This document shows positions 35,057 to 47,384 of a stretch of DNA of 64,000 nucleotides, one piece after another. A program made the translations under genes and the position numbers. Numbering within the stretch: the first letter of the stretch is position 1; each line of letters begins with the position of its first letter. Under the pieces are notes generated by a model. That model was not told the origin of the DNA and did not search any database. It saw nothing but the letters and a program-made list of their open reading frames with translations. Origin of the DNA: Ctenosaura bakeri (Eukaryota; Chordata; Lepidosauria; Squamata; Iguanidae); the NCBI GenBank assembly GCA_948474755.1, contig CAOLHI010000356.1, positions 372,001-436,000 of the forward strand. Reading direction: 5' to 3'.

Positions 35057-36739
35057 TTGGGGAGCCTGATTCACGGAGAAGCATGTGGATGGAAGGCTGG
35101 CCTTTGAGAGGACTCTCCTGGTTCTGCTGGCACACTGTATCTACTTCTGGAACACATTTGCCACTCTGCCCGCCATGTCCAGTCCCAAGGAGTGGGTTGT
35201 GTCTCCTTGTCCTAGTATTTCAATTGTTTTGTGGCCTATGGAGTGAGAATTCACCCCTGCCCCACCATTTCTGTGTTCGTATAATGGAATATGTAATTGC
35301 TGATGAAGAAGACAGAGTGGCAGAGTTGTGTTGGAAACCCACCTTTCTTTGAATGTCTCAAATCTCTACCACAACTACCCATATCTTTTCAAAGAGGATG
35401 GGTGACTTCCAAGTTATTTTGAATTGTTCATTTCCTAACGTGGAGAGTGGGAGTGGGAGTGGGAAGGTACTATCTTGCCCTGACTTGTCCAGCCTAGTCC
35501 TGTTGTCTGCTCCTTGCACCTCCCACCACAGATGTAGATGGGGCAGTGGGAAGGGCGGCAGGCGGGAGTTTGTTCTGTGTTTGTGTTGACTCCTTCATGC
35601 AGTAATTAGAACCCCTGGGTCCCGTGTAATATGGAGACCCAACATACCCAAATAGGGCGTTCAGTATCTTATTTTTCTGTCCCCAGTTTCTTTGGGTGTA
35701 AAAGAGTCACTCTGCATAAGAACTAGTTGTAAACACTGATGAGTCAATTAACAAAATGGCCAGTGGTGTACTGGCTTCCACTGCTTCCACAGAAATAACA
35801 ATCCCCCATTCCTCCCTGCTGCCTTTCATGCAGTCCCCAAAACTTGCTCCAGATGTCTGGGAAACTTTCAGGAACATGTTTTAGGTTACAAGAGGACTGC
35901 ATCTGGAAAGGAAGGAGTTCTGATTCTGCTGTTGTTGGATACAACGGCCCAACATCAAGCTTGGGTGCAGTGTGCTTTATAAAAGAGCTGAAATTATTCT
36001 GTAGCCATTAATTAAATGTTATACATTAACAATGATATATAGTTTTATTCAGCCCTTCCAGGCCTTGAAACCAGTTGTGTAATTTTGAACTCTGTTTACC
36101 TCTGGGAAGGCTGCCAAAAGAAGGGATCCTGGGAGTACCTTGTAGAGTGGTCGTTGCCTGTGTCTAAAGGACTTTATTCAAAGTGTCCAAGGATTTATTT
36201 GTGCTCCAAAATGTGGGGATATTTAGTTAATTTAGCAAATGGAAGAGTTCATCTGCATGGCTAGAAACACAGGAACATTTTTCTGTACTTAGAAGCATGC
36301 ATCACTGCTGCTGTCTCTTTATCTTTATTCTTTATGGTTAGTTTAAACTGATAGGGTGTGGTAGCAAAATGCTTTAGCAAGGGCAAATAACTGACTGAAC
36401 CTCCAGATGTCAAACACATGGAATGAGTTCTTTCCTTCCTCCTTGCAATTAATTGTGGCCTAGAGGAAGTCAGTGTCTCAGTTTCTTATTTTGTTTTGCA
36501 TTTTTCTTCTTTTAGAAACTCTCGGAGATGAGAGGCATTCCGGGTAGATCACTCTGGCACTGCAAAAGTCACAAAGCTTTTCTTAATTACTAGTCCAACT
36601 AACTGTCATGGGGCTGATTATTAATATGTGTTTTTAAGAAGTTAAGGCTCATAGATTTAAAGACAAATGTGCAGGTTTTACTCATCTTGTAACTTACATT
36701 TTAAATTACCTTCCAATCAGCTCAGGTTAGAAGAAAAAA
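35057..36739. other. Unique sequence
   Basis: 35444-35466 has a short GGGAGT tandem run. No gene supported; the open frames at 35035-35589 have no recognisable domain. Confidence 0.45.
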
Positions 36740-36945
36740 TGAGTGTGGGAAACCAGGTTTTGAATTCCAGCTCACCCATCAAAAACCAGTGGATGACCTT
36801 TGGAAAGTCACACACTCTCAGCCTCAGAGGAAGAGAATGGCAAACCCCCTCTGAATACTCTACAAGAACACTCTAGGATAGGGTGCTGTAAGCTGGACTC
36901 CACCTGAAGGGACGTAACAACCACAGCAACAGCAGCATCAACAAA
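36740..36945 (+). mobile_element. tRNA-derived SINE, head truncated
   Basis: It enters within the head ('gggaaaccaggttttgaa'), then 'gatgacctttggaaagtca', 'ctctcagcctcagaggaag', 'gaatggcaaaccccctctg' and 'ccacctgaagggacg'. It ends in an ACAACC/AGCAAC-type tail, a decayed (CAA)n. Confidence 0.85.
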
Positions 36946-38795
36946 AAATAGCAGCAGGAGCAACTAAAACAGTTATTTCAGGAATAATGGAGTAACAGAC
37001 TCATGAGAATTTCAAAATCCAAACAATTCAGGACTGAGTACTAAAAATCATTCAGTTGGTAACATTTAGTAATTTAGATAAAAAATTGTGCTCCAATAAG
37101 CACTTCCTAAGTTATATGCAATGTATATATCTTGAAGCATAATTTTCTTCATAGCATTTATTTTCTTCACATGGTTGGTTGAATTTAATCCCACATATGC
37201 CATTATGTTTTCATGCTTCAGATCAGTTACCTGTGCTTCTAAATATGTTTGATAGATTTTGCCTGTGAAAGTATAATATATTAACTCAGTACAAATGGTT
37301 CTGAAGTTATAATGGTTTGTTAATTTCCCCACAGCCAAAGCAGTTCTCATTTAGCATTTTGACAGAGGCTTTGTGCTCTTGGTAGACCTAATTCTTCATT
37401 ATGATAATGGCCAAAATATATTTGAAAAAGTGTTCAGTGCAAAGAAAGTGGGAGGGATACATAAATGGAGGAATGACTTTGTAAAATCAATCTTCATTAC
37501 CGATACATGGTAGGTACCATTTTGTTTGTGAGCAAATGGCAGCAGAATAAGAAATGCTGACAGTACGTTGTTGCTGTCACTGCGCCTTCTAGACAAAAAT
37601 TTCATCGCATACTTCCCTTTGCATTGATTCTTCATTTTTATTCATAATTTAAAAACAGAAAGCAAACAAACAAAACAAAGACAATTTACTTCTTCACTTT
37701 CAGCAGTTAGTTGTTTTAGCTGTAGTCCACAACACCCCCCCATACCCAGTTGTGTATGGGAGACTTTCAGCTCCTCTTTTCCTGTGTCTCCCTTCTCATC
37801 CCACTAAGGGGAATATTAGACCCTCTCCTCTTCAGAAACCAAGAACCTTCCTCTCTTTAGCAAGGTGGGATTTAGATCCTAATGACAGCGTTATGGCTTT
37901 GCATGAGAAAAAAGTACACACACAAAATTCACACAGTAGAGGCAGTTGAAGTGGCAAGGTAAGGTATCTGCAGGGATCTCAGCTATGAAGAGTGACATTT
38001 TCTACCAATTTTATACAAAGTTTACAAAAACGTTACAGGAATGTCTAAGAGCTGACAATGTTTTTGAAAGTGAAACAAAGGGTTATTCTAGGATTTTAGA
38101 ACACATGCAAGGCAAATGCTCTCTCTGTTGCAGCCTCTTCGATGTAAGTCCAGTGCTGTGCTAATGCCTGACTGCAAATGCAAAAACCCTTCCTTCTCTT
38201 CTGCTTTCATGAAGGGCCTCCATGCCAATCAAAAAATACTACTGGAGGTGGGGTTCTGGCCCACCCTAGTAGGTTTTTGAGAATGCATAGGTGGCTGCTG
38301 GGGAACGATTGCCCGTCTTCCAGTTCAGCTGATGGAAGCAGTCCTGTTAGCTGAATCTCTAATGGATCTTGGCCCTTGTGTATTTTTGTTCTAGATATGT
38401 ACAAGGAGGTTCTTGTGAATCTACCAAGGAAGTGCTTGTTATAATTCTTTGTGCTACACTGAGAATGCAGCAGCTGACAGAGGTTTGGGACTTCTTTCTC
38501 TCAACTCCCAAGTCCCACCCATTAAGAATTAATGGATATCATTTCTCATATTGTATGCTTGAGAAGATAAACTTTGAACAGAACGAGAGTGCAATTGGAT
38601 AATCCATCTAATCTGTCCTGATGTATGCCATCTTGGAATACATGAAGAGTCCACAGGACTGAAAGCACTTCCATATGTGTGTTAGAGAGAGAGAGGGAGA
38701 GATTAACAAACAATTTATTGAAATAGAGCTCAGCACATCCTGGCCCACCCTCTGCCCCCCCCGCCCCCGTGTGTATAATTCCTATCCATAGACAA
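36946..38795. other. Unique stretch, no element recognised
   Basis: About 1.8 kb. 37400-37640 is not obviously repetitive and has no simple repeats, so it could be compared with other lizards for conservation. Confidence 0.4.
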
Positions 38796-39000
38796 AGAAC
38801 CAGCATGGTATAGTGATTTGTGTGTTGGAGCAGGACTTTGGAAGACCAGGGATCGAATCCCAGTGAGATGCCATGGAAACCCACTGAGTGACCTTGAGCA
38901 AGTCACAGCCCTTCAGCCTCAGTAGGAAGCCTCACCTGAATAAATCTTGCCAAGGGGCTCCATAGGTCAGTGTCACCTGGAAAGCACATAACAGCAACTG
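38796..39000 (+). mobile_element. tRNA-derived SINE, near full length
   Basis: Starts 'gaaccagcatggtatagtg' and has a B box 'ggatcgaatcc' at 38850-38860, one change from the Pol III consensus. It continues 'acccactgagtgaccttgag' and 'cttcagcctcagtaggaag', then 'aatcttgccaagggg' and a diverged tail 'aagcacataacagcaac'. It is the best head in the window and shows the tRNA origin most clearly. Confidence 0.9.
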
Positions 39001-41111
39001 CATAGCAAACTGGTGGTCAAGGAGGTGGCTAAGCTAGAATGGCTAACCCTTCTCTGTGGCTGCTAGCTGTCTGAATGCTAGGACTGAGGGAGGGGAGGGT
39101 ACCAAGGAGGAGGGAATATTTAGTCAGGGGAAGGCCTTCCTGCAGAGTTAACTGGGCACAGCTTGGGCACAGATCTACCACATCAGAACTTTGTTTCTCT
39201 TGGCAGAGAAACTGCGAGTATATTGGAAAGCGGCTGAAAGGAGAGTAGTGAGCACTGCTTTGATTGTTTCCCTAAAAGGCACTGCTTGCTGACAGAGTTA
39301 CAGCAACGGTTTTTATGTTTCCTTAAGCCAGAGACAATCTACATGCATTCAGCAATCAGGCCTTCCAAGGCAATGGCCACCATTAACCACAAAGCAGTCT
39401 AGCTGTAGTTCATCTAAGGAGGCACAGGTGTTCACAGTAGAGCGAGACAGCAGGCACTCAGTAATTTTGCTGCACAAAAGACCAGAAGGGTCACTTAACC
39501 TAGCTCCAGGGTGACAGTCTCAGGAGTTTATTACCACATCAGGAAGTCTTGCCCCAGATTTGGGCAGCATTCAGTGTTTCTGGAAGCTCAACACAGTTTA
39601 AAAATAACTTTTCCTTCTCTGTTAAATCATTGACTTGATAGGCACTAAGTGTAAGATGGGTAATCTGTGTTCAAGGCTATTGCGTTAGTGACTAGAGGTC
39701 CCCATTTCTCAGTGTATCCCCAGTTCAGAAATGCTCCTGGGCTGGGAAGATGTTTTTGTTTGTTCATATTCAGTGTGCATCTCTCTGGCTCTATATCCCT
39801 CCCTCCCATGTGTGTTGGTGTGTCACACAGGAGCCCTTTCCCGTTAACTTGCATTCCCATGATGACAGATGGTATATATTAAGATTTATCTCTCGTCTCC
39901 TACTTCATATGCTAGATCCAAGGGAGGTTTTATTCCACTTCTCTAGCATTCATTTAGCAGAGCTCTGAAAGAGATGCAGGTGTATTTTGTGTCATGGCAT
40001 GACTACTAATGTTTGATATCTGAAAGATCTGAAGTTGCTTGATTTATAGTACCTGAGCTGGCTCTTACACTTTGGGAATTAGTTTATTGACCTTGTCACC
40101 TCAAAGCTGAAGTTCTCTGTGTGAAGACTCAAAGGCAGGATGTTGATAACTGATCATTTGGTCATCTGTGTACACCAGTCCATCTGCAGTGTTACAAGAG
40201 ACCAATTAATATTCCTTGAAAGAAATTAATATTTCTTTATTTTTAAAGACAGTCAAATTTGCTTATTTTTTTTAAAAAAAATATAAACTAAACATTATCA
40301 GATAACATGTAACATCACCTGTATGAGTTCTTTCAAATAGAGAAAAACAATAGGCATTACCTTATAATATCCTCCAAATTTAAGTAATTTAATGTATTAT
40401 ATCTTTCCAAAGATCGACATGGAAAGCTGGGATGTGAAACTCAGCTGGATTTCTGCTTGCTTATGAAATAAATGGGTATTTATTTATTCCTTAAATGTTG
40501 CATAAAGGTTTTGTCAAACTTCGTTTCTTAAGGAGTCCATCTGTGCGATAAGCTTTTCCACATGTGGTTGGGACCAAAGTTTGTCTTTCTGTTGTGCAGT
40601 GCACAAGCTGCTTGCCTTTTCCAGTTTTGTGTGGTAATCAGTCTTGCAGTTAGGCAATCAAAATTTCTCAGATCCGTATGAACAACCAATCACAACCAAA
40701 GTTTCCTGCTTTAGATTTTCCTTCTCTAGCTATAGTTACCAAGGAGTTTCTGTTGAAAATTGCTGTAAATTCACATCCAAGTGGAGGGACAATAGGGTGT
40801 ACATGTCTGTCTTTCCTGTACATCTGTTTGGAAATATAATTTAAAGCTTATCATAGCATCAAGGAATGTGTTGTAGCTGATGCCTAATATACAACATCAC
40901 AAATATTGTGACGTGAAAATTTCCAAATTTCAGTAAGAAGTCATTTGATTGGAATCACATGCAATATGGCAGTATGGCTCCTGCAGGGTCAGTTCTGAGT
41001 CCAAGCCATGAAAAACAAGGAACCACTGGGAATGAAGAAGAGTGCAAGTTCAACAAGCTAAAGTTGTAATTCCCAGCTGTAGCCTGTCTGATGGGTGATA
41101 GAAGCTCCACA
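39001..41111. other. Long unique stretch
   Basis: About 2.1 kb without a recognised repeat or exon. A T/A run lies at 40266-40281. Confidence 0.45.
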
Positions 41112-41199
41112 TTCAACATATTCATGGCTAGATCAATTTGTAATGTTTACATTAGGAGGTGTTTTTAATTGAATTTGTGACACAGAAAATTGTTTGCTT
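41112..41199. repeat. Divergent repeat pair, copy 1
   Basis: 'catggctagatcaattt', 'cattaggaggtgtt' and 'cagaaaattgttt' recur in the same order 705 bp further right. Family unknown. Confidence 0.75.
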
Positions 41200-41204
41200 G
41201 CAAA

Positions 41205-41349
41205 AAGTCATTTGACCATTGGTTTTAGAGCCTCTAGCTGTCTGACCTACCTCACTAAGTTGTTGCAGGGATCGTGTGGGGAAGATGAGAACCATCTGTT
41301 CTATCTTGAGGCCATTGGAGATCTGATGGATTATAAATATCACTAATAA
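41205..41349 (+). mobile_element. SINE 3' part of a second (Sauria-like) family
   Basis: 'gacctacctcactaagttgt' then 'tgcagggatcgtgtgggg', 'gagaaccatctgttc' and 'cttgaggccattgg' ending in 'ttataaatatcac' follow the 3' order of another squamate SINE. That family shares its end with L2-type LINEs. The 5' part is not recognisable. Confidence 0.5.
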
Positions 41350-41816
41350 AAAAAAATATGAAGGGTTGATCTAGAGAGGAAGAGCAAAGTGGGCACAAGG
41401 TTGATAGGCAAGTAATAAAAAGCAGCTTCTGCTGTAGGGTGGATAAGCAGAACCAGGTAGAGGGATACAAGATGAGAGCAAACAAAGGAAACCAGGAAAG
41501 TTACAAGGATGGTGAAGTGTGGCCTTTGCAGTGTGACAGAAACTCAGTTTATCTTAAATGAAGGTTCATTCAGTACTCCAGACAATATTGTTTACTTCAT
41601 TGGCGGTTGCAGGTATAGCTTAGCCTCATGGAGAACTTAGAAAATTGCAAGCGCTGGCTTCCTGAAAGCTTAATTGAGCAGGTTTCTTAATCAGAGCTAT
41701 AAATCCTGTTGCTCCATGAATGGCCAATAAAAAGCAGAACGTACTGGAGGTATAGTTGTCTGCAAAGCCATTAAATAACTTGGCACAATTGTCATGGGAT
41801 TGATATTCACATCATG

Positions 41817-41903
41817 GTTGAACACACCCATGGATAGATCAATTGGTAGTGTTTCATTAGGAGGTGTTGCCCATTTAATTTGTGAAGCAGAAAATTGTTT
41901 CCT
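41817..41903. repeat. Divergent repeat pair, copy 2
   Basis: Aligns to 41112-41199 with roughly four-fifths of bases matching by eye and small gaps. Flanks on both sides do not match. Confidence 0.75.
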
Positions 41904-42146
41904 GCCTAGTAGCTGCAGATTCAGGTTTGCAGTGGGCCTCTTGAGCTGCCCAAAACCTGAGCAGAACTGGGAAAGATAAATTTATGAAGTAATTAGGTCA
42001 AGTTATGCTGTCAGGTGATTCCTACAGTATTTAGTTACCATACTGGTACAATTTTGAAAAAAACATTCTCCCTCTTCTAACGAGAAACTAGATGCTTTGT
42101 GAAAAGATATAAAGGAATTCTGAAGTACTTTGAGATTTTTAAAAAA

Positions 42147-42268
42147 TGCATCTGATGAAGTGGATGGGAGTCCATAAAAGCTTACAATAGAAATGCCGTT
42201 TTCTCAGTTTCAAAGGTGCTACAGGTTTGCTTTATCTTTTTACGCTGATTAGTACAGCTGGCTAATCT
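42147..42268 (+). mobile_element. Penelope-like 3' tail
   Basis: 'gcatctgatgaagtggatgg', 'gagtccataaaagctta' and 'tttcaaaggtgctacagg' then 'gctgattagtacagctggct' give the plus-strand version of the tail at 25585-25692. It ends eight bases before a Tigger-like MITE. Confidence 0.55.
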
Positions 42269-42275
42269 TTGAATA

Positions 42276-42590
42276 CAGTCAGCCTTCCACATTTGCTAGG
42301 GTTAGGAGCACAGGGCGCCCGTTAAAGTGGAAAAACCATTAATAACTCTAGGCCCTCCCAAACCATAGTTAACACACAAAAAAGTATGATCACCATATTC
42401 AACCCATCATGGATTCCTTTGAGGCATCTGACTTCCTTCACGAGGCAGAAGTGGGGGGCTGGTGGGGCTTCCTGCCACCTCCACTGCTGCCCCACACAAT
42501 TTTTAATAGGGACTTACAAACCTCATTCGCAGTTTCTCAGTCTCGTGAGGTTTGCAGTCCCTATTAAAAATAGCATAGGGAGGCAGCAGA
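42276..42590 (-). mobile_element. pogo/Tigger-like MITE, copy 3, right end replaced by GAAA repeat
   Basis: TA precedes 'cagtcagccttccacattt'. The interior follows copy 2 closely ('caacccatcatggattcc', 'gggacttacaaacctcat', 'ttgcagtccctattaaaa'). The last 80 bp or so and the right terminal repeat are absent; instead a (GAAA)n tract starts at about 42588. The 42386-42625 open frame is a shadow. Confidence 0.85.
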
Positions 42591-42612
42591 AAGAAAGAAA
42601 GAAAGAAAGAAC
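42588..42612. repeat. (GAAA)n microsatellite
   Basis: Six GAAA units at the truncated end of the MITE. Confidence 0.92.
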
Positions 42613-42650
42613 ATTAAAAATCTAATTCTATATTGGAGTGCAGATTATGC

Positions 42651-42750
42651 AGCCCTCCAGGTGTTGATGGACAGCACCTCCGATCAACTATAGCCAGCAT
42701 TCAGAAGGGTGAGAAATGCTGGGAACTGCAGTTCCCCACTTCTGGATTGT
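42651..42750. repeat. Short palindromic dispersed repeat, copy F
   Basis: 'gcagccctccaggtgttgat', 'tatagccagcattcagaagg' and 'gctgggaactgcagttcc' follow the family order in the orientation of copy D. Confidence 0.65.
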
Positions 42751-42830
42751 TGCACAGGTTTCATCTGGAGCACTGTACAATCAAGTTTAAAATTCAGGGC
42801 TAAAACCTTTCTGTTCCTCACACAGACACA

Positions 42831-43040
42831 GTTTTGTTATTTTTGTTATGTGCCTTCAAGTCATTTCTGACCTATGCCAATAGCAGAATTTGTTGACAGA
42901 TGCTTTGTCTTTGTCATCCTCTGAGGCTGAGAGAGTATGACTTGCCCAAGGTCACTCAGTGAGTTTCCATGGTTGAGTGGGGATTCAAACCCTGGTCTCC
43001 CAGTGTCCTAGTCCAAGACTCAAAACCACTATAGCACACT
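42831..43040 (-). mobile_element. tRNA-derived SINE, internally deleted
   Basis: Tail 'ttgttatttttgtta', then 'gtgccttcaagtcatttctg' and 'catcctctgaggctgagag', 'gacttgcccaaggtcact' and a B-box complement 'ggattcaaacc' at 42981-42991. The block between the 'gacctatgcc' part and the 'ctttgtct' part is shortened. The head ends in 'ccactatagcaca'. Confidence 0.9.
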
Positions 43041-45521
43041 TTCTCTCTACCTATAGGCACAAATACCTACTCAATAGAATATTTCAATAAAAAGCTAAAG
43101 GAAATCAAAAGAAGTATCAAGTAATAATTATTTTCACTAAGGCAATTGGTAATGAATATAGCCTAACCCTAAAATCTCTAGGTTAATTTAAGTAAGCTGA
43201 CAACCATATTAAATAATACAAATCTATATACATTTAATAAACAGAATTTTTAAAAATTCCATGGAACCCCCCAATAAATAATATTAAAACTAATATTAAA
43301 AGACTCATGGTTCCGTTACACATTTTCTACCAATAATTAAGAATGTAAGAATTCAACAACTCAATCCAATTTATTGTTAGCTAAATTGGAGGTTAATACT
43401 GAGATGACCTCTTAAATATATTTATTTTCAAATGCATTCAATGCCTGCATTTTGACACCATACTAAATATAGTAATAGGGATTTTGGATTTTTTTTGTGG
43501 AGACATGACTGGTGTTTCATTTTTGTATAGCATTAACTTCTATGGTTTAGTGGAAGGGTTAATATGAAGGTCTGTTGGCCAGTTTTCACTCTCAAGAACT
43601 ATCCATGGGGCACCATAGTCCACCCATGCCCTTTTTAATGAAAATGACGTCAGATCTGCTTTCAGTTTCATTTTTTTTTTGTCCGGGGGTGGAGATCTGG
43701 AACACATTATTTCTTGCAGTTTTTTGGATCTCTCCAGAACCATGAAAAATCACACTTTACACTTTTTTTGTCCATATGCTCTAAAAAAAATGAGAGGGGA
43801 AGGCTGAAATGCTAATGCCTAAATGTTACAAGAATGATTGCCAAGCTTTTGATTGCACTCCCCTTCCCCTCTCTTCCAATGTATCTACAAGGAGACAGTT
43901 GGAAACTTCTGCTTACATTTGGGAAGAAAGGCAGTTGTGCTTTTCATCCAGTCTGTAAAACACAGGTGGATGCTGCTGGACTGCAGCTTCCAACTTTCCT
44001 CACCATTGGCTTTGCTGGCTGTGGCTACTGGGAATAGCAGCCCAATAATAGCTAGAAGACCACACAGTTCCCATCCCAGCCCTAAATTGTACTTAATTAT
44101 GATCAATTGAAACCATTCAGGTTCATAATCCGTGGTGTCATAGTTGGATTAACGTAAATTTGTCTGGGTTTGGACACATGGCAATTTGTACTTAATCCGA
44201 AATAGTTATGAAAAACCTGTTTTGTGGACATATTGGATAAGATGTGGGAAAAACGCAGATTCAAGTCTCATTGGAACTCATTGTTGTGATGCCTAACAAT
44301 GCCTAACAATCTTAGATCAGAACCAGTCCTAAAAAACTAGCAAATTTCTGTGTGCATAAGGTAATGGTAGGTAATTATCTCCAGGGTTTCAAATTTATTT
44401 AATAAAAAATTCATGCACATAAATTTTGAGTGAGAATGCATTTGTAGCTATTAGTTAAAATTCTAAGTTCAGAGAATCCCAGTGTACATAGACCATGCGA
44501 GTTTAGTCAAAAAATCTAGAGGATACCAGCTTGTCTGCCCCAGCTTTCAATGTGATATGCATGTGCACATAGGTATGTTGCTATCTCCCTGAAGATTGTC
44601 ATTTGAGAGACTGTAATAAAACAGATAATGCATTGTGTGAATTTATAAGACAGCTGGATATATTTGTGTAGTGGTATTAGTGTTGATGATGTTGTCCCCC
44701 AAAAAATCTGTATCGGCATAGATCAAAGTCATCAATTATACTTCAGTTTACAAAGCATGTATCTGGTTTTTTTTATATTCAACAAAAGAGAGGTGCTGAA
44801 TTTTCCAAGGTAGTTCAAACAAAGATAAAATGAATCTCCTTTGTTGAACTGTCAAAAACAAACAATATAATCTCAACACTGGAAAACTGTAGAAAAGAAC
44901 AGAATTCCCAAGACAGTTAACAATGCTTTCACTTCACTCAAACTATCCTACATCTTCTGTATTTTGATATACCCAGGCAGGTTTTCTCAGACTAAACTGA
45001 AGCAGCCTCAAATGTGCTGTGATTTCTGACTCTGAACACAGAACTGAAGACAAGCAATTTTTTTCTTATAGTTAATGGGAATCTTATTTTTAATGTACTA
45101 TATATTCAAATGAAAATGCAGGTAGGAAGGATATCTGCTTTCAACACATTCTGAAATCATTCAGATTATTTTTCCCTTCCGGGAACAGTATCTGATGCTC
45201 AGTTTCACCCTTCAGAAAGTTTATTTTCCTTTTTTATACTTCTCATTTTTCTTTTAGTTGGCATCACTGGAGGTGTTAGTGTTTTGGTTTATATGTAGTT
45301 TAAGTACATGATGGATGGAGAAGCAAATAAAGCTTCTACTGTAGTATTTCCATTTATGTGGCAACAATACCAACTGCATTAAGATTTTTCTTTTGTGTGA
45401 GTCAAATTGAAATTGAGGGGTTTTGCTTGTCTCCCAAAGGGGGCCATACTTCAGTGCATTTATTACCTTTGGATACATACCCTCCAAATGTCCCAATTTG
45501 GCAGGCACTGTCCTGATTAAT
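43041..45521. other. Mostly unique AT-rich sequence
   Basis: Holds palindromic copy G at 43962-44082. A tiny 'gcctaacaat' duplication occurs at 44290-44310. No gene recognised. Confidence 0.45.
43962..44082. repeat. Short palindromic dispersed repeat, copy G
   Basis: 'ggatgctgctggactgcagc' with 'ttccaactttcctcacc', then 'attggctttgctggctgtgg' and 'agaagaccacacagttccc' follow copy C in order. Confidence 0.7.
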
Positions 45522-46007
45522 GCCTGCCCTTCATATTAGCAAGGATTAGGGGCACAATATGTCCACAAAAGCAGAAAGATCCTAAATATCAAAATGTGTG
45601 GGTGTGTGTCTGTGGGAAGGGGGTTGAGGCGTGGTGGGGAGAACAGGTACCCAGAGTCCAAACCAGGTCACGGAAAGCAGAAGGAAGCGAGGTAGTTGGC
45701 ATGGTGGCCGTATACTTCCTCTCTCTCATCTCATTCCTTAGGTGGGTGGGGACACTGGGAGATGGTTTGGCGTGTGGGGAAATAGGCTGGAGGCATCCTT
45801 TGCTGGCCATGCAGAGGCTGATGGAGGAGGAAGAGGACCAGAGATGGGTTTTTAAAGGTCTGCCTGGCCTGATCAGAGCCACCAGGAGGGAGAGTTCCAC
45901 TGGAAAAGAAGTGCCTGAGGTCGGGGAAGGGGCGGACAGGGGTTGAAGAAACTCACAGATAACAAAATCCATGAAAGTCAAACTAACACATGCAGAGAGC
46001 TAACTAT
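45522..46007. mobile_element. Tigger-like relative with a different interior
   Basis: The left end 'gcccttcatattagcaagg' and 'attaggggcac' matches the terminal region of copies 2 and 3 ('tttgctagggttaggagcac'). The right end 'acaaaatccatgaaagtc' then 'aactaacacatgcagag' and 'agctaacta' matches their right ends. The 400 bp between are G-rich, share no blocks with the other copies, and include open frames on both strands (45596-45946 plus, 45589-45981 minus). These frames show no transposase motif. Confidence 0.6.
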
Positions 46008-47384
46008 AATCCCCTGTTGTCCCACTTTTTCAGCTGGCCCAGTTTCTCACACTTCCTTCCATTTTCCCCCTTTGTTCTTAGCATACTTCCCTTGGTGCAA
46101 ACTGAGTTCAAAATGCAAAAGCAGGTTGCACTGAATAAATTGGTAGGGAGGAGGGGTTAGGTGGAGTAGAATCCTGCTCTTCCCAGTAGAGGTAGGAAAA
46201 AGCAAACTGCTCTAGCCTTCCCTGGCTTGTGCATTCTTCCTTGTTAATAACTTGCTATCTTGACCATGCTCAGATGTTGCTTGACTATACATGTCCTGGT
46301 TTTTAATCTGTGAAATGTTGGAAGGTATAGGGATATATTCTTTTCAATATGCTGGTGAGAATACAGGACAACAGAAATAAGTTTGAGAGCTCCATATAAC
46401 CTTAACGCAAAGCAAATTCATAGCATCAGATGTTAAGAGAGAATTTCTTGCAGGCAGCTGGGAGGAAAGTGAAGTAGGAAGGGTCTGAAAGGAAAAAAAA
46501 AGATTGAATATGAAGCACAGAGACTTTTGAATAGGATGACAGGCTAGTGCAAAGGATAGATACCTGTTATTTCAGTTTTCTAAGAAATTGGTGCTGTTGC
46601 TTGCTTGGATTGGTGCTCCCGATTTTTGTAAAGAGCTATTCTGAAGTGATAGAATTGTTTGAACTTTAGAGATTTCCTGGATACTGGGTCATTTCCTATC
46701 AGGATTCCTAAAGCTACAGAGACTGAGTATGGGCGACTGCAATAACCTGACTTCAGGGTTATTACTGCAGTTGGCAGTTGTACAGTATTTGTTTTACTTA
46801 TGGAGAAGGTCTTAAATAGGCTTCTGGGGTTCTCTTTAACTTGAACTTGACTCTTAATGAGCATTCAGTGAATTAAACTTCAGTCACCTTTCAGTTTGGT
46901 GTCCATTAAACTATGTGCACTTCCACATAACAATTACTATTTGGCAGTGTGTCAGATTGACTGACTGACAGCTTTCTCTAGCATAACTGTATCACCTACC
47001 AGCCCAGTAGGGCTTCTTAGGTGATGAACAAATAAAAATTGAGATAAAAGTATTTTAAAACACATTAGAATAGTCTTTAAATACTCCTAAAAGCAACCTA
47101 AAAACAATCCTAGAATCTGGTTTTGAAATAGTTAAAGGCAGCAATTTCAATCACTGAATTTCATGTGAAATACCACTGTTAACCTGATATTTGGTACTTT
47201 GGTAACTGTGCACACTTATTTAAAACCAGACCTTATTTAAAATATTGCCCTTGCTTATTGTAAAATCTAACAGTGCACCTGGACTTCTTTCAAGTTTTAT
47301 TAATCAACACAAATACATAGAAGCCAGTTAATACATAGCTCTTGATAACTGGTACATTACTATGTCAAGGATCTAAGCTAATAA
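46008..47384. other. Unique sequence
   Basis: No element or gene recognised. The open frame at 46580-46864 on the minus strand has no domain character. Confidence 0.45.

Noticed and set aside
36517..36545. Possible 28-nt microexon after 'tttttcttcttttag'
   Set aside because: Acceptor-like tract and a GTAG-type donor exist, but the segment is too short to judge and no partner exon was found.
38796..38868. tRNA gene candidate
   Set aside because: A and B box-like motifs belong to the head of a tRNA-derived SINE; it continues directly into the SINE body and has no complete cloverleaf.
45589..45981. Opposed open frames of 116 and 130 codons
   Set aside because: They lie in the G-rich interior of a Tigger-like MITE, show no transposase motif and begin in a GT-rich tract.
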